Part shown: positions 29,928 to 39,688 of the stretch, piece after piece
Numbering within the stretch: position 1 is the stretch's first letter
Layout of the letters: the number at the start of each line of letters is the position of its first letter
NCBI RefSeq assembly: GCF_006385785.1
Contig: NZ_VFSH01000002.1
Span: forward strand, 1 to 59,382
DNA length: 59,382 bases
DNA from: Streptococcus shenyangsis
GTDB taxonomy: Bacteria; Bacillota; Bacilli; Lactobacillales; Streptococcaceae
Direction: 5' to 3'
The notes under the pieces: generated by a model
Seen by the model: only the letters and a program-made list of their open reading frames with translations
What the model was told of the DNA's origin: nothing
Databases searched by the model: none
Made by a program: the position numbers and the translations under genes

Positions 29928-30409
29928 TGGCAAAAAAAGTTAAAATCAAAAAAACATTGGTGGAACAAATCCTGTCTAAAGCAGGTATCTCACATCAGGG
30001 AATTCAAATCAATGCTCTGGAAGGAGAACTTCCGCAAGGTTATGAACGAGATCAGATTTTCAAAACCTTGGCTCTTTTAGGAGATAAGACAGGACCGATT
30101 ATCGGAATTGTTCCCATCACTCAACACTTGTCTGAAAAGAAACTAGCTAAAATTTCTGGCAATAAAAAAGTGAGCATGATTCCTCAAAAAGACTTGGAAA
30201 AAACAACAGGTTATATTCATGGAGCCAATAATCCTGTCGGCATTCGTCAGAAACACAATTACCCCATTTTTATCGATAAGATCGCCCTAGACTTGGATCA
30301 AATGATTGTCTCTGCTGGGGAAGTTGGTCACAGCATTATCGTCGCACCACAAGACTTGGCTAGCTTTGTAAAGGCTGACTTTGAAGATATCTTGGAGGAC
30401 AGCAAGTAA
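29927..30409 (+). CDS. YbaK/EbsC-type Cys-tRNA(Pro) deacylase
   Basis: A 160-aa protein of the YbaK/ProX editing family, which hydrolyses mischarged Cys-tRNA(Pro). Recognisable segments are PIIGIVPITQHLSEKKLAK, KDLEKTTGYIHGANNPVGIR and the C-terminal GEVGHSIIVAPQDL. It starts in TAATG and ends in TAATG, so the three genes are tightly coupled. Confidence 0.9.
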   Translation: MAKKVKIKKTLVEQILSKAGISHQGIQINALEGELPQGYERDQIFKTLALLGDKTGPIIGIVPITQHLSEKKLAKISGNKKVSMIPQKDLEKTTGYIHGANNPVGIRQKHNYPIFIDKIALDLDQMIVSAGEVGHSIIVAPQDLASFVKADFEDILEDSK

Positions 30410-31026
30410 TGAAACTCTACTTTGTCCGCCACGGTCGTACAGTCTGGAATCAGGAAGGACGCTTTCAAGGTGCTAGTGGAGATTCTCCCCTACTTCCTGA
30501 ATCCATTGACATCCTCAAAAAACTTGGCCAGTATCTCAAGGAGATTCCTTTTGAACAAATTTATTCAAGTGATTTACCTCGAGCAATCAAATCTGCTGAG
30601 ATTATCCAAAGTCAACTCCAGACTCCCTGTCCTTTAGAAAGTGTTCCTAATCTTCGTGAATGGCAGCTGGGTAAGTTGGAAGGTTTGAAAATTGCAACCT
30701 TGGAAGCTATTTATCCGCAACAAATCAAAGCTTTCCGATCTAATCTTGCTAAATTTGACACTCAAATGTTCGGAGCTGAATCCCTTTATAGCACCACGCA
30801 ACGAACCATCCAATTTATCAAATCACTCAAAGATAGTCCAGCTGAGCGTATTCTAATTGTCGGTCACGGCGCCAATCTTACTGCCAGTCTTCGTACTCTT
30901 CTAGGTTATAAAGAGCCACTTCTTCGTAAAGATGGCGGTCTAGCAAATGCCAGCCTAACAATTTTAGAAACCCATGATTTTGAAAAATTCACTCTTGATA
31001 CGTGGAATGATACCTCTTATCAATAA
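30409..31026 (+). CDS. Histidine phosphatase family protein (phosphoglycerate mutase-like)
   Basis: The 205-aa protein begins KLYFVRHGRTVWNQEGRFQG with the phospho-acceptor His in RHG (residue 8) and has the second catalytic His in ILIVGHGANL. The family includes phosphoglycerate mutases and broad phosphatases; the substrate is not evident. Third gene of the DUF368 unit, ended by a terminator. Confidence 0.9.
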   Translation: MKLYFVRHGRTVWNQEGRFQGASGDSPLLPESIDILKKLGQYLKEIPFEQIYSSDLPRAIKSAEIIQSQLQTPCPLESVPNLREWQLGKLEGLKIATLEAIYPQQIKAFRSNLAKFDTQMFGAESLYSTTQRTIQFIKSLKDSPAERILIVGHGANLTASLRTLLGYKEPLLRKDGGLANASLTILETHDFEKFTLDTWNDTSYQ

Positions 31027-31056
31027 AGAACTTGATTTTAGTGTCAAGTTCTTTTT
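31026..31056 (+). terminator. Terminator of the DUF368-phosphatase unit
   Basis: AAAGAACTTGA and TCAAGTTCTTT form an 11-bp perfect stem with an 8-nt loop and a T-run, overlapping the phosphatase stop codon. Confidence 0.9.
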
Positions 31057-31094
31057 AGTTTTTAAAGATTATCCGTGAATTTCTTGGATATTTA

Positions 31095-31103
31095 TGATAA
31101 AAT
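31095..31103 (+). promoter_or_regulatory. lysS promoter (extended -10)
   Basis: TGATAAAAT (hexamer 31098-31103), 60 nt before the lysS ATG. No T-box is visible in the short leader. Confidence 0.5.
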
Positions 31104-31153
31104 GGGAGTATCGCAAAAAATGACTCATCGTATTCAATTTTGAGTAAAACTAG

Positions 31154-32652
<1,499 letters not shown>

Positions 32653-32653
<1 letters not shown>

Positions 32654-32757
32654 TACTCTTCGAAAATCAAATTCAAACCACGTCAGCGTTGCCTTACCGT
32701 ACTCAAGTACAGCCTGCGGCTAGCTTCCTAGTTTGCTCTTTGATTTTCATTTAGTAT
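32653..32757. repeat. BOX element (boxA plus boxC)
   Basis: Begins TACTCTTCGAAAATC, contains AAACCACGTCAGCGTTGCC (boxA core) and ends TTTGATTTTCATTTAGTA (boxC); no boxB. It starts at the last base of the lysS stop codon, so the lysS mRNA carries it. Confidence 0.92.
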
Positions 32758-32765
32758 AAGCTCTT

Positions 32766-32795
32766 ATCCTCTGGTACTTGCCAGAGGATTTTTTG
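32766..32795 (+). terminator. lysS terminator
   Basis: ATCCTCTGG and CCAGAGGAT pair perfectly around a 6-nt loop, followed by five further T. Confidence 0.9.
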
Positions 32796-32798
32796 ATG

Positions 32799-32830
32799 CA
32801 AAAAGAGACTGAGTAAAAACTCAATCTCTA
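32799..32830 (-). terminator. Terminator of the amino-acid ABC operon
   Basis: Minus strand: AGAGATTGAGT and ACTCAGTCTCT pair (one G-U) and run into TTTTTG. The stem overlaps the stop codon of the binding-protein gene. Confidence 0.85.
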
Positions 32831-33660
32831 CTTTTCACTTCTTTGGTTGCTACATCTTCTCCAAACCATTTTTCGCTGATTTCTTGGAACTTACCTTCTT
32901 TATAAAGTTGAACAAGAGCTTGGTTTAAAGCTTGGAATAATTTTTTATCTGCAGGTCTTACACCGACAGCAAAAGATTCACTTTCAAATCCAGCTGAAAA
33001 GACATTATAGTCATTTAATATCCCCTCAGACTGAAGATAGTAATTAGCATACACTCGGTCAATCAACAAGGCATCAATCCGATCATTTTTCAAATCAATC
33101 AAGGCTTCATTGAAACTCTGGTATTGATTGGCATTCTGGTCTTTAACACGATTTTTCAGTAAATCTGGCCGGGCCTCAAAGTCAAGATAACCAGAGGACC
33201 CAGCTTGGGCACCCAAGGTCTTATCCTTCATATCCTCTACTGAATGAATCTGCTGGCTTTTTTTCGTAACCAAAACTTGCTGATTTTCCATATATGGAAT
33301 GCTAAAGGCAACCTTCTCTCGGCGTTCATCAGTGGCAGAATAGCCATTCCAGATGGCATCTATGGTTCCATTTTGCAGTTCTGTCTCCTTCATATCCCAG
33401 TCGATTGGCTGAAATTGAACCTTGAAACCTAATTTTTCAGAAACTGCTTGTGCTAAGTCAATATCAAAGCCTGTATATTGGCCATTCTTTTCTTCAAAAC
33501 CCATGGGTACAAAGGTATTGTCAAAACCAATAGTAATGGTTCCCTGCTCTTGATACTTATCCCAGTTATCCTGCTTTGGATCACTAACCTTCTGAGTACA
33601 GGCCGTTAAAAAGAGAATCAGGAGAGAAACTAATACTAAAGCAATTTTCTTATTAGTCAT
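32821..33660 (-). CDS. Amino-acid ABC transporter substrate-binding lipoprotein
   Basis: Family 3 binding protein of 279 aa with a type II signal peptide (FLTAC, lipidated Cys21), TIGFDNTFVPMGFEEKNGQY at the mature start and GFDIDLAQAVSEKLG typical of polar or cystine-type binders. Captures an amino acid outside the cell for the permease and ATPase encoded just upstream. ATG at 33660 has AGGAGG 5 nt upstream; the GTG at 33666 lies in that site. Ligand not determined. Confidence 0.92.
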   Translation of the reverse strand: MTNKKIALVLVSLLILFLTACTQKVSDPKQDNWDKYQEQGTITIGFDNTFVPMGFEEKNGQYTGFDIDLAQAVSEKLGFKVQFQPIDWDMKETELQNGTIDAIWNGYSATDERREKVAFSIPYMENQQVLVTKKSQQIHSVEDMKDKTLGAQAGSSGYLDFEARPDLLKNRVKDQNANQYQSFNEALIDLKNDRIDALLIDRVYANYYLQSEGILNDYNVFSAGFESESFAVGVRPADKKLFQALNQALVQLYKEGKFQEISEKWFGEDVATKEVKSRD

Positions 33661-33669
33661 CGGCACCTC

Positions 33670-34299
33670 CTACTTGGGCTCAACCTTAAGAATCTGATCT
33701 GCGATATTTTCAGCGAATTGTAAATCGTGGGTAACCACAATCTGCGTCATCCCAAGTTCCCTATTTTGCAAGATCAGTTTTTCCACTTCCAAGCGCAATT
33801 CTGGATCTAGAGCAGAAGTTGGTTCATCGTAGCCAATGATTTCTGGGTCAATCATCATAGCACGCGCCAAGGCCACCCGCTGCTTTTGCCCACCAGATAA
33901 TGAGAAAGGATAGGCATCTGTGTGCCCTGCTAGTCCTAACTGTTCCAAAAGCCCTCGCGCCTTCTGCTCAGCCTCATCCTGCTTCATTCCCATGTTTTTC
34001 ACAGAAGATAAGGTCAAATTGTCTAGAACTGATAAATGAGGGAAAAGTTGAAAATCTTGGAATACAAATCCTAGTAGATTTCGTTTCTCCAGTTCATCCA
34101 ATTCTAAAGGTTCTCCATTATAAAAAATTTGACCTGAATCAATGGTTTCAAGACCCGCAAGCATACGTAAGAGAGTTGTCTTACCTCCACCAGAAGGCCC
34201 AACGATAGCCAGGATTTGCTTTTCAGGAATTTTTAGACTGAAATTAGATAAAATTTGCTTTTCACCAAAGACTTTATTGATATTTCGTAATTCTAACAT
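33670..34299 (-). CDS. Amino-acid ABC transporter ATPase
   Basis: The 209-aa ATPase has Walker A GPSGGGKTT, signature LSGGQKQRVALARA, Walker B IIGYDEPTSALDP and the H-loop Thr-His. It is shorter than most GlnQ-type proteins (about 240 aa). AGGAGG precedes the start. Second gene of permease-ATPase-binding protein. Confidence 0.93.
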   Translation of the reverse strand: MLELRNINKVFGEKQILSNFSLKIPEKQILAIVGPSGGGKTTLLRMLAGLETIDSGQIFYNGEPLELDELEKRNLLGFVFQDFQLFPHLSVLDNLTLSSVKNMGMKQDEAEQKARGLLEQLGLAGHTDAYPFSLSGGQKQRVALARAMMIDPEIIGYDEPTSALDPELRLEVEKLILQNRELGMTQIVVTHDLQFAENIADQILKVEPK

Positions 34300-34308
34300 G
34301 GCATCCTC

Positions 34309-34950
34309 CTATCTATAGTAACTGTACTTCTTCTCAACTTTTTTGGCAAGAATGGTCACAATACCAATCAAAATCAAGTAAATGGCTCCTGCCAAGAACA
34401 TTGGAACCAGACTAGCATCACGATTTGCAGCTGTTCGACTAGCCAAGATAAGATCTGAAATGCCTAGAGCATAAACCAGAGAAGTATCCTTGACTAGACT
34501 CATAACCTCATTAAATACACTTGGAAGAACAATCTTGGTCACCTGAGGCAAGATAATATAGCGAACTGTGGCAAAGGGACTGAACTTCAAGACCTTAGCA
34601 GCCTCATATTGACCTTTAGGGATAGTATCAATCCCACCACGGAAGATTTCAGCAAAGTAAGCCGCATAATTGAGAACAAAGGCAATGATGGCCGCAGGAA
34701 GACGGTCCAAACGAATCCCAATACTTGGCAGCACATAATAGATAAAGATTAATTGCAAGAGCAAGGGTGTGCCTCGCATAATCCAGATATAAATATTAAT
34801 CAGATAATGGAGGGGATTCCAGTGGACTTGCAAGGCAAAGGCAATCAAAACGCCCAAGGGAATAGAAAAAATAAAGACCAGTGCAAACACCTGTAAAGTC
34901 ATGCTTGCACCGCTCAATAAACTCGGTAATATCTCAAACAAATAAGACAT
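34309..34950 (-). CDS. Amino-acid ABC transporter permease
   Basis: A 213-aa inner-membrane permease of the HisMQ type with about five helices, the N-terminal GASMTLQVFALVFIFSIPLG motif and the EAA loop EAAKVLKFSPFATVRYIILP. One permease gene only, so the pore is probably a homodimer. First gene of the three-gene unit. Confidence 0.92.
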   Translation of the reverse strand: MSYLFEILPSLLSGASMTLQVFALVFIFSIPLGVLIAFALQVHWNPLHYLINIYIWIMRGTPLLLQLIFIYYVLPSIGIRLDRLPAAIIAFVLNYAAYFAEIFRGGIDTIPKGQYEAAKVLKFSPFATVRYIILPQVTKIVLPSVFNEVMSLVKDTSLVYALGISDLILASRTAANRDASLVPMFLAGAIYLILIGIVTILAKKVEKKYSYYR

Positions 34951-35044
34951 GCTGCACCTCCTAAAAATAATTGTTCCTATTATAGCATAAATAAACTAAA
35001 TAACCAACCATTATTGTAAAAAAATTCTTTTTTAACAGAAAAAG

Positions 35045-35152
35045 TGTAGTTTTTTGAATCTAGAATAAAACAACACAACTTCTAAAGCCTTGTTAGAGAT
35101 TTGATTTGAATTCCCTAATCAATTTGTTCATATTCTATTTCAATACACTATA
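35045..35152 (-). repeat. RUP element, diverged copy
   Basis: The right part CTAATCAATTTGTTCATATT and ATTTCAATACACTATA match the conserved RUP end; the left part is more changed. Length about 108 bp. It lies between the ABC operon start and the terminator of the obg unit; no gene is present in 34951-35251. Confidence 0.75.
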
Positions 35153-35162
35153 ATTTATAAGT

Positions 35163-35188
35163 AAAAAAAGGACAAATTTTGCCCTTTC
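35163..35188 (-). terminator. Terminator after the obg small-gene unit
   Basis: Minus strand: AAAGGGCAA and TTGTCCTTT pair (one G-U), followed by seven T. Nearly the same as the aquaporin terminator at 126-155. Confidence 0.8.
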
Positions 35189-35251
35189 TCGATCTTAGAT
35201 TCTATTTTTTACAGTTAACTTGACTGATAATTGGAGTTTTATCTTACGTAT

Positions 35252-35407
35252 TTAAGATGGATTGTCTTTTTTAGTTCGTGCCAATCTCAAAGAACGATTT
35301 GGATTGAGACGATTAAATAGTTCTTCCAATTTCTTTTCATTCCAAACGTCTGCGGCGGAAACAAAATTGCCATCCACATCTCGGAAAGATATCGGTTTAT
35401 CTCCCAT
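35252..35407 (-). CDS. Small conserved-looking protein downstream of obg
   Basis: A 51-aa soluble protein, MGDKPISFRDVDGNFVSAAD at the start and SLRLARTKKDNPS at the end, with a central helical LEELFNRLNPNRS. The ATG at 35407 is preceded by AGGAG 7 nt upstream and comes 9 bp after the obg stop; the unit ends in a terminator. Codon use looks coding. I do not recognise the family; the fixed spacing after obg and good ribosome site support a real gene. Confidence 0.75.
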   Translation of the reverse strand: MGDKPISFRDVDGNFVSAADVWNEKKLEELFNRLNPNRSLRLARTKKDNPS

Positions 35408-35416
35408 ACTAGTCTC

Positions 35417-36727
35417 CTAGTCTACAAATTCAAACTCAAATTTGCCAATGCGGACCAAGTCCCCATCCTTAGCACCACGCGTACGAAGGGCTTCATCAAC
35501 CCCCATACCACGAAGCTGACGGGCAAATTTCATGACTGATTCGTCACGATCAAAGTTGGTCATATTAAAGAGTTTCATTAGTTTTTCACCAGAAAGTACC
35601 CATGTCGCATCGTCATCACGGCTAATTTCAAAGGCTTTCTCTTCCTCGTCAAATCCATAGTAAGCTTCTTCTTCCATATCGGACTCGTCGTAGAGCAAGA
35701 ATTCTGGTGTTTTGTCTAACAATTCAGCTGTAGCATCCAATAGCGTTGCCAGACCTTGCTTAGTCAAACCAGAAATTGGGAAGATTGCTGGTAACTCTTC
35801 AAATTCATCATAGTTTGTAGCTAATTTCTTCTTGAATTCTACAAGATTTTCCTGACTCTCAGGCATATCCATCTTATTAGCTACAATAATCTGTGGACGC
35901 TCCATGAGACGAAGATTATATGACTCCAACTCCTTGTTAATGGCCAGATAATCCTCATAAGGATCACGACCTTCGCTAGCTGACATATCAATGATGTGAA
36001 GGATGACACGTGTACGCTCAATATGACGGAGGAACTGAGTTCCCAAACCAACACCTTGACTAGCACCTTCAATCAATCCTGGTAGATCAGCTACTGCAAA
36101 AGATTCACCCGATTGGGTACGAACCATTCCTAAATTTGGCACAATAGTGGTAAAGTGGTAGGCACCAATTTTAGGTTTAGCAGATGTGATAACACTTAAA
36201 AGTGTTGATTTCCCTACAGATGGGAATCCAACTAAACCAACATCTGCTAAGATTTTTAGTTCCAATTGTAACTCACGTTCCTGACCTGGTTCTCCATTTT
36301 CAGAGATTTCCGGTGCAGGATTTTTTGGAGTCGCAAAGCGAATATTTCCACGTCCACCACGACCACCGTGAGCTACAATAAATTCTTGACCGTGTTCAAT
36401 CAAATCTGTCAAGACCTTGCCTGTCTCCGCATCACGAACAGTCGTACCTTGTGGTACTCGAACTCTGAGGTCTTCTGCACCACGACCATGCATTCCTTTG
36501 GTCATTCCTTTTTCACCAGAATCAGCCTTAAAATGACGATTGTAGCGGAAATCCATGAGGGTACGTAGACCTTCATCTACAACGAAGACGACATTGCCTC
36601 CACGACCACCATCACCGCCCCAAGGACCGCCATTAGGGACATATTTTTCACGGCGAAAGGCAACCATACCATCGCCACCATTACCAGCCTTGACCTTAAT
36701 CTTAGCTGTATCTAAAAACATACTCAT
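35417..36727 (-). CDS. obg: GTPase Obg/CgtA
   Basis: Essential GTPase acting in late 50S ribosome assembly and stress control. The 436-aa protein has the Gly-rich Obg fold (about 1-158, [18 protein letters not shown]), the GTPase domain with [10 protein letters not shown] (G1), DLPGLIEG (G3) and NKMD (G4), and a C-terminal OCT domain (about 350-436). Start at 36727 has GAGAAG about 5 nt upstream; the second ATG (36721) is possible. It lies just after a terminator and so has its own promoter. Confidence 0.95.
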   Translation of the reverse strand: MSMFLDTAKIKVKAGNGGDGMVAFRREKYVPNGGPWGGDGGRGGNVVFVVDEGLRTLMDFRYNRHFKADSGEKGMTKGMHGRGAEDLRVRVPQGTTVRDAETGKVLTDLIEHGQEFIVAHGGRGGRGNIRFATPKNPAPEISENGEPGQERELQLELKILADVGLVGFPSVGKSTLLSVITSAKPKIGAYHFTTIVPNLGMVRTQSGESFAVADLPGLIEGASQGVGLGTQFLRHIERTRVILHIIDMSASEGRDPYEDYLAINKELESYNLRLMERPQIIVANKMDMPESQENLVEFKKKLATNYDEFEELPAIFPISGLTKQGLATLLDATAELLDKTPEFLLYDESDMEEEAYYGFDEEEKAFEISRDDDATWVLSGEKLMKLFNMTNFDRDESVMKFARQLRGMGVDEALRTRGAKDGDLVRIGKFEFEFVD

Positions 36728-36743
36728 TTTTTCTTCTCACTTT

Positions 36744-36770
36744 AAAAAAGGGCTGGGAAATCCCAGTCAC
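36744..36770 (-). terminator. Terminator after the DUF4044-like gene
   Basis: Minus strand: GACTGGGA and TCCCAGCC pair (one G-U) around a 2-3-nt loop, followed by C and six T. Confidence 0.85.
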
Positions 36771-36790
36771 TAAATTTTCTTGAATCTATT

Positions 36791-36925
36791 TTATAGATTA
36801 CTGAGGGCACCAATTGCAGTTGCAAAAATTCCCAATAAACTTGCTACTAGCATGATAAGTACGATAAACAAGGTTATTTTCTCAAACATAGTTTTTTTAC
36901 GATTTCCATTATCTCCAAATGCCAT
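36791..36925 (-). CDS. DUF4044-like 44-aa membrane protein
   Basis: The product starts MAFGDNGNRKKTMFEKITLF and has one membrane helix (about 17-38, ITLFIVLIMLVASLLGIFA) after a basic N-terminus. This matches the small lactic-acid-bacterial family I know as DUF4044; function unknown. AAGGAGAG precedes the ATG, and a terminator follows. It lies 58 bp after the PspC-domain gene. Confidence 0.85.
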   Translation of the reverse strand: MAFGDNGNRKKTMFEKITLFIVLIMLVASLLGIFATAIGALSNL

Positions 36926-36983
36926 TTTTCTCTCCTTCGTTACATTCTATTTTCTATTATCTTAGCATGAATTTAGCTAGTTT

Positions 36984-37175
36984 TCAATAGTCACTTGCTT
37001 CTGGCGCAATAATCCATAAAATGATATAAGCTACAACTCCTGCTCCATAACCAAAAGCAAGAACACCCCATATTACGCGAACAATAGTAGGATCCATATC
37101 AAAATAATGGGTTACCCCAGCACAAACACCAGCAATCTTTTTATCACGACCGCTTCTCATTAATTGTTTTTTCAT
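36984..37175 (-). CDS. PspC-domain small membrane protein
   Basis: The 63-aa protein contains RSGRDKKIAGVCAGVTHYFD and MDPTIVRVIW followed by a membrane helix, the PspC (phage-shock-protein C) signature. Such proteins act in membrane-stress sensing. Start at 37175 has AGAGGA; the longer frame runs into the glycosyltransferase gene. It directly follows the two glycolipid synthase genes. Confidence 0.9.
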   Translation of the reverse strand: MKKQLMRSGRDKKIAGVCAGVTHYFDMDPTIVRVIWGVLAFGYGAGVVAYIILWIIAPEASDY

Positions 37176-37188
37176 TCTGTTCCTCTTT

Positions 37189-38514
37189 CTATTCTTCATG
37201 GTCTTTCCAATAATCTCTTATGCTGATCAACTGTGTTTTTGAAGCCTTCAGCATTCGTCTAGAGCCTTTTACGGGCACAGCAACCACCTGCTGTGGAAGA
37301 TACAAAACTGTCTTAAAGATACGCTGACTAACAGTATCATCTTTAGCTAAATCTTTCTCGAAATTATTTGAAATAATAGCATCCAGATAAAACTCATGTA
37401 CTCGTTTCCCAAAGTTCTCAGCTGAAATCTCATACAATTTCTCTGATAAAGTATGCTCATTCATGTCTGGTGTTGCAATCAGGGCTTCCAAAATAGCACC
37501 AGCCAAATCATGTTCTCCATAGTACAAGGTTCCAAACATTTTATCACTGATAAGATTGTCCAGATAAGGATTTCCATGTGCAATGACAGGTGTCCCACTA
37601 GCCAAACTTTCCAAGTAGGTCAAGCCTTGGGTTTCACTTGTCGATGCCGAGATGAAGAAATCCGCCGCCTTATAATAAAGAGCTGTCTCACTAGGAGCAA
37701 TCATCCCTGTAAAGATGACCGAGTCTTGAATCTCTAGTTTCTGGGCTTGCTCTTTAAGATCATCCAGATAAGGCCCATCCCCAGCTATCACCAGTTTCAC
37801 CTTGTCTTCCTCTCTCAGAACTTCTGCAAAGGCTGCTAATACTGCTTGAATATTTTTTTCATAGGAAATTCTGGAAAGGCTAAGCAACATCTTTTCATCA
37901 TCTTGAATCCCTAGTTTACTACGCAGTTCTGTCAAATTTTCCTGCTTGATTTCCGGACGATCAAACTTAGCTAATTCAATTCCAGTTGGAATGACCCGCT
38001 TTTCAACCTTGACCTTATAGTCAGATAGCAAGTCACGGACAATCTCACTCGGGCAAATAACCCCATCCACATCATGCAAGAAACCTCTAACCAGATACTT
38101 GACCATACTAGGACGAATCAACATCCCCTTGGCAATATAATGGACATAGTCTTCATACTGGGTGTGATAGGTATGAATGACGGGAATTTCCAATTCACGC
38201 GCAATCCAAATCCCCAACAAGCCAAGAGAAAATTCTGTCTGAGTATGGATAACATCCAGTTGATACTGTTTGGCAATTTCAAGCGCCTTGCTAAATCCTC
38301 GGTAGGCAAAGCGGCGATCCTTAAAAGCAAAGAAGGGAACACTTGGAATACGGATAATTTGCCAATCTTCATAGCGATTGACATCCTTATCCGTCGTCGT
38401 AAAGATAAAAACAATATGTCCCTGCTTTTCAAGTTCTGTTTTCAGAGTTCGAATACTGGTCGCAACACCAGAAACCTGAGGAAAATAGGTATCTGTAAAT
38501 AAACCAATTCGCAT
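37189..38514 (-). CDS. Glycosyltransferase, probable glucosyl-diacylglycerol synthase
   Basis: A 441-aa GT4-family enzyme: MRIGLFTDTYFPQVSGVATS with the GVA-S loop, VIHTQTEFSLG, HTYHTQYEDY, and the EX7E motif ETQGLTYLE in the C-terminal domain. By position next to cpoA it corresponds to the pneumococcal enzyme (Spr0982) that glucosylates diacylglycerol, the first step in making the lipoteichoic acid anchor. A positively charged C-terminus (KGSRRMLKASKTQ) suits membrane binding. GTGAGG precedes the ATG; cpoA ends 15 bp before. Confidence 0.9.
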   Translation of the reverse strand: MRIGLFTDTYFPQVSGVATSIRTLKTELEKQGHIVFIFTTTDKDVNRYEDWQIIRIPSVPFFAFKDRRFAYRGFSKALEIAKQYQLDVIHTQTEFSLGLLGIWIARELEIPVIHTYHTQYEDYVHYIAKGMLIRPSMVKYLVRGFLHDVDGVICPSEIVRDLLSDYKVKVEKRVIPTGIELAKFDRPEIKQENLTELRSKLGIQDDEKMLLSLSRISYEKNIQAVLAAFAEVLREEDKVKLVIAGDGPYLDDLKEQAQKLEIQDSVIFTGMIAPSETALYYKAADFFISASTSETQGLTYLESLASGTPVIAHGNPYLDNLISDKMFGTLYYGEHDLAGAILEALIATPDMNEHTLSEKLYEISAENFGKRVHEFYLDAIISNNFEKDLAKDDTVSQRIFKTVLYLPQQVVAVPVKGSRRMLKASKTQLISIRDYWKDHEE

Positions 38515-38529
38515 AGATTACCTCACTTT

Positions 38530-39573
38530 TTATTTTCTCCCTAAAGTGGCTTGTTTCTCATAAAAGTCCAACCAGATTTGTAACAGATGCTCTTCAGAAT
38601 ACTCTCTAGAAATATTCTTAGCTTTTTCTTTGAGGTCTTTTAAGGCAGCAGGATTTGCTTGATATTCTAAAATAGCCTCTTTCATCTCTTCTCTATCTGC
38701 TGTCGCCCGATAATTTCCCTCTAAAATCACCTTATAGAGATCCAAATCACGCAACATAATAGGAGCCTCGCAACTAGCCGCCTCTAAAATAGTCATAGGA
38801 AAGAGCTCATTGTAACTAGGTAACAAGAAAAGGTCCGCAAGGGCATACAATTCACGCATACGCTCTGGCGATACAATACCTGGAAACATTAAATTTTGAG
38901 GGGGATTGTCCATAATTTTCTTATAGCGTTCATAACCATCTGTCATACCACCAAAAGAGAAACCACCAGCCCAGATAAAGGTAATCTGAGGCAATTCCTC
39001 AGCCAGACGGATAAAGTCATCAATCCCTTTACGTTTCTGAACTTGACCAGCACCTACTACGATAAACTGATTATCACTAAGACCTAGCTCTGTTCGCAGT
39101 CTGACTATCTCTTCTTGTGGTAGAGGATGCCATTTTTCCTTGTTGACAAAGTTAGGAATATAGGTCACTTTTTCACGTGGAATACCAGCTGCCACCAAAT
39201 CCTCAATAAACATAGGATTGACCACAACCAAGTGCTCCATCCGGTTGTAAAAAGAAAATACATAACGTTTGACAATTCCCTTTAAGAAAAATGGAATTTT
39301 CAAACTCCCCTCAAGTGTATCAGGCAAGAAATGCACATAGCCAATTTTTCTCCCTGAGCGTTTCTTTTGGAATGTTGATAAATAGTAGGGGAAATCAATC
39401 GTATGAAAGTGAGTCACATCTGCCTCGATTGGAAGATTTTCTGTAACAATCAATTGATCCTTGGCATCACGGTGAAGAAGACGAACTAATTCACGGTAAG
39501 CACCTGAAACTCCTTGTCCTGCTACTTTCTCACTTGAACTCAACATATTGATGCGTAATTTCTTTTTTTCCAT
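38530..39573 (-). CDS. cpoA: CpoA, galactosyl-glucosyl-diacylglycerol synthase
   Basis: A 347-aa GT4-family enzyme (MEKKKLRINMLSSSEKVAGQ) with VVGAGQVQKRKGIDDF and the EX7E motif ELFPMTILE. In pneumococcus CpoA adds galactose to glucosyl-diacylglycerol, forming the lipoteichoic acid anchor, and mutations alter beta-lactam susceptibility. The ATG at 39573 has no Shine-Dalgarno; an extended -10 TGATATAAT lies 7 nt upstream, so a leaderless or near-leaderless mRNA is predicted. The longer frame to 39612 covers the promoter. First gene of cpoA-glycosyltransferase-pspC-DUF4044. Confidence 0.92.
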   Translation of the reverse strand: MEKKKLRINMLSSSEKVAGQGVSGAYRELVRLLHRDAKDQLIVTENLPIEADVTHFHTIDFPYYLSTFQKKRSGRKIGYVHFLPDTLEGSLKIPFFLKGIVKRYVFSFYNRMEHLVVVNPMFIEDLVAAGIPREKVTYIPNFVNKEKWHPLPQEEIVRLRTELGLSDNQFIVVGAGQVQKRKGIDDFIRLAEELPQITFIWAGGFSFGGMTDGYERYKKIMDNPPQNLMFPGIVSPERMRELYALADLFLLPSYNELFPMTILEAASCEAPIMLRDLDLYKVILEGNYRATADREEMKEAILEYQANPAALKDLKEKAKNISREYSEEHLLQIWLDFYEKQATLGRK

Positions 39574-39580
39574 AACTACT

Positions 39581-39589
39581 ATTATATCA
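39581..39589 (-). promoter_or_regulatory. Extended -10 abutting the cpoA start (leaderless candidate)
   Basis: Minus-strand TGATATAAT, hexamer at 39581-39586, then AGTAGTT and ATG. The expected +1 is one base before or at the start codon. The -35 is weak (CTGATT at 17 nt). Confidence 0.65.
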
Positions 39590-39621
39590 TTTTCTTTGAA
39601 TAAAATCAGCAAAAGAAAGGA

Positions 39622-39670
39622 GAGACTGGAGGAAAAGAGGGGGAAATTTCCTCACTTTTCCAACTGTCTC
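39622..39670 (-). terminator. Probable terminator of the dnaG-rpoD unit
   Basis: Minus strand: a long imperfect stem (GAGACAGTTGGAAAAG with CTTTTCCTCCAGTCTC) around AT-rich loop, followed by TCCTTTCTTTTG. T-run is interrupted. Confidence 0.6.
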
Positions 39671-39688
39671 TCACATGCTTTTATATGT

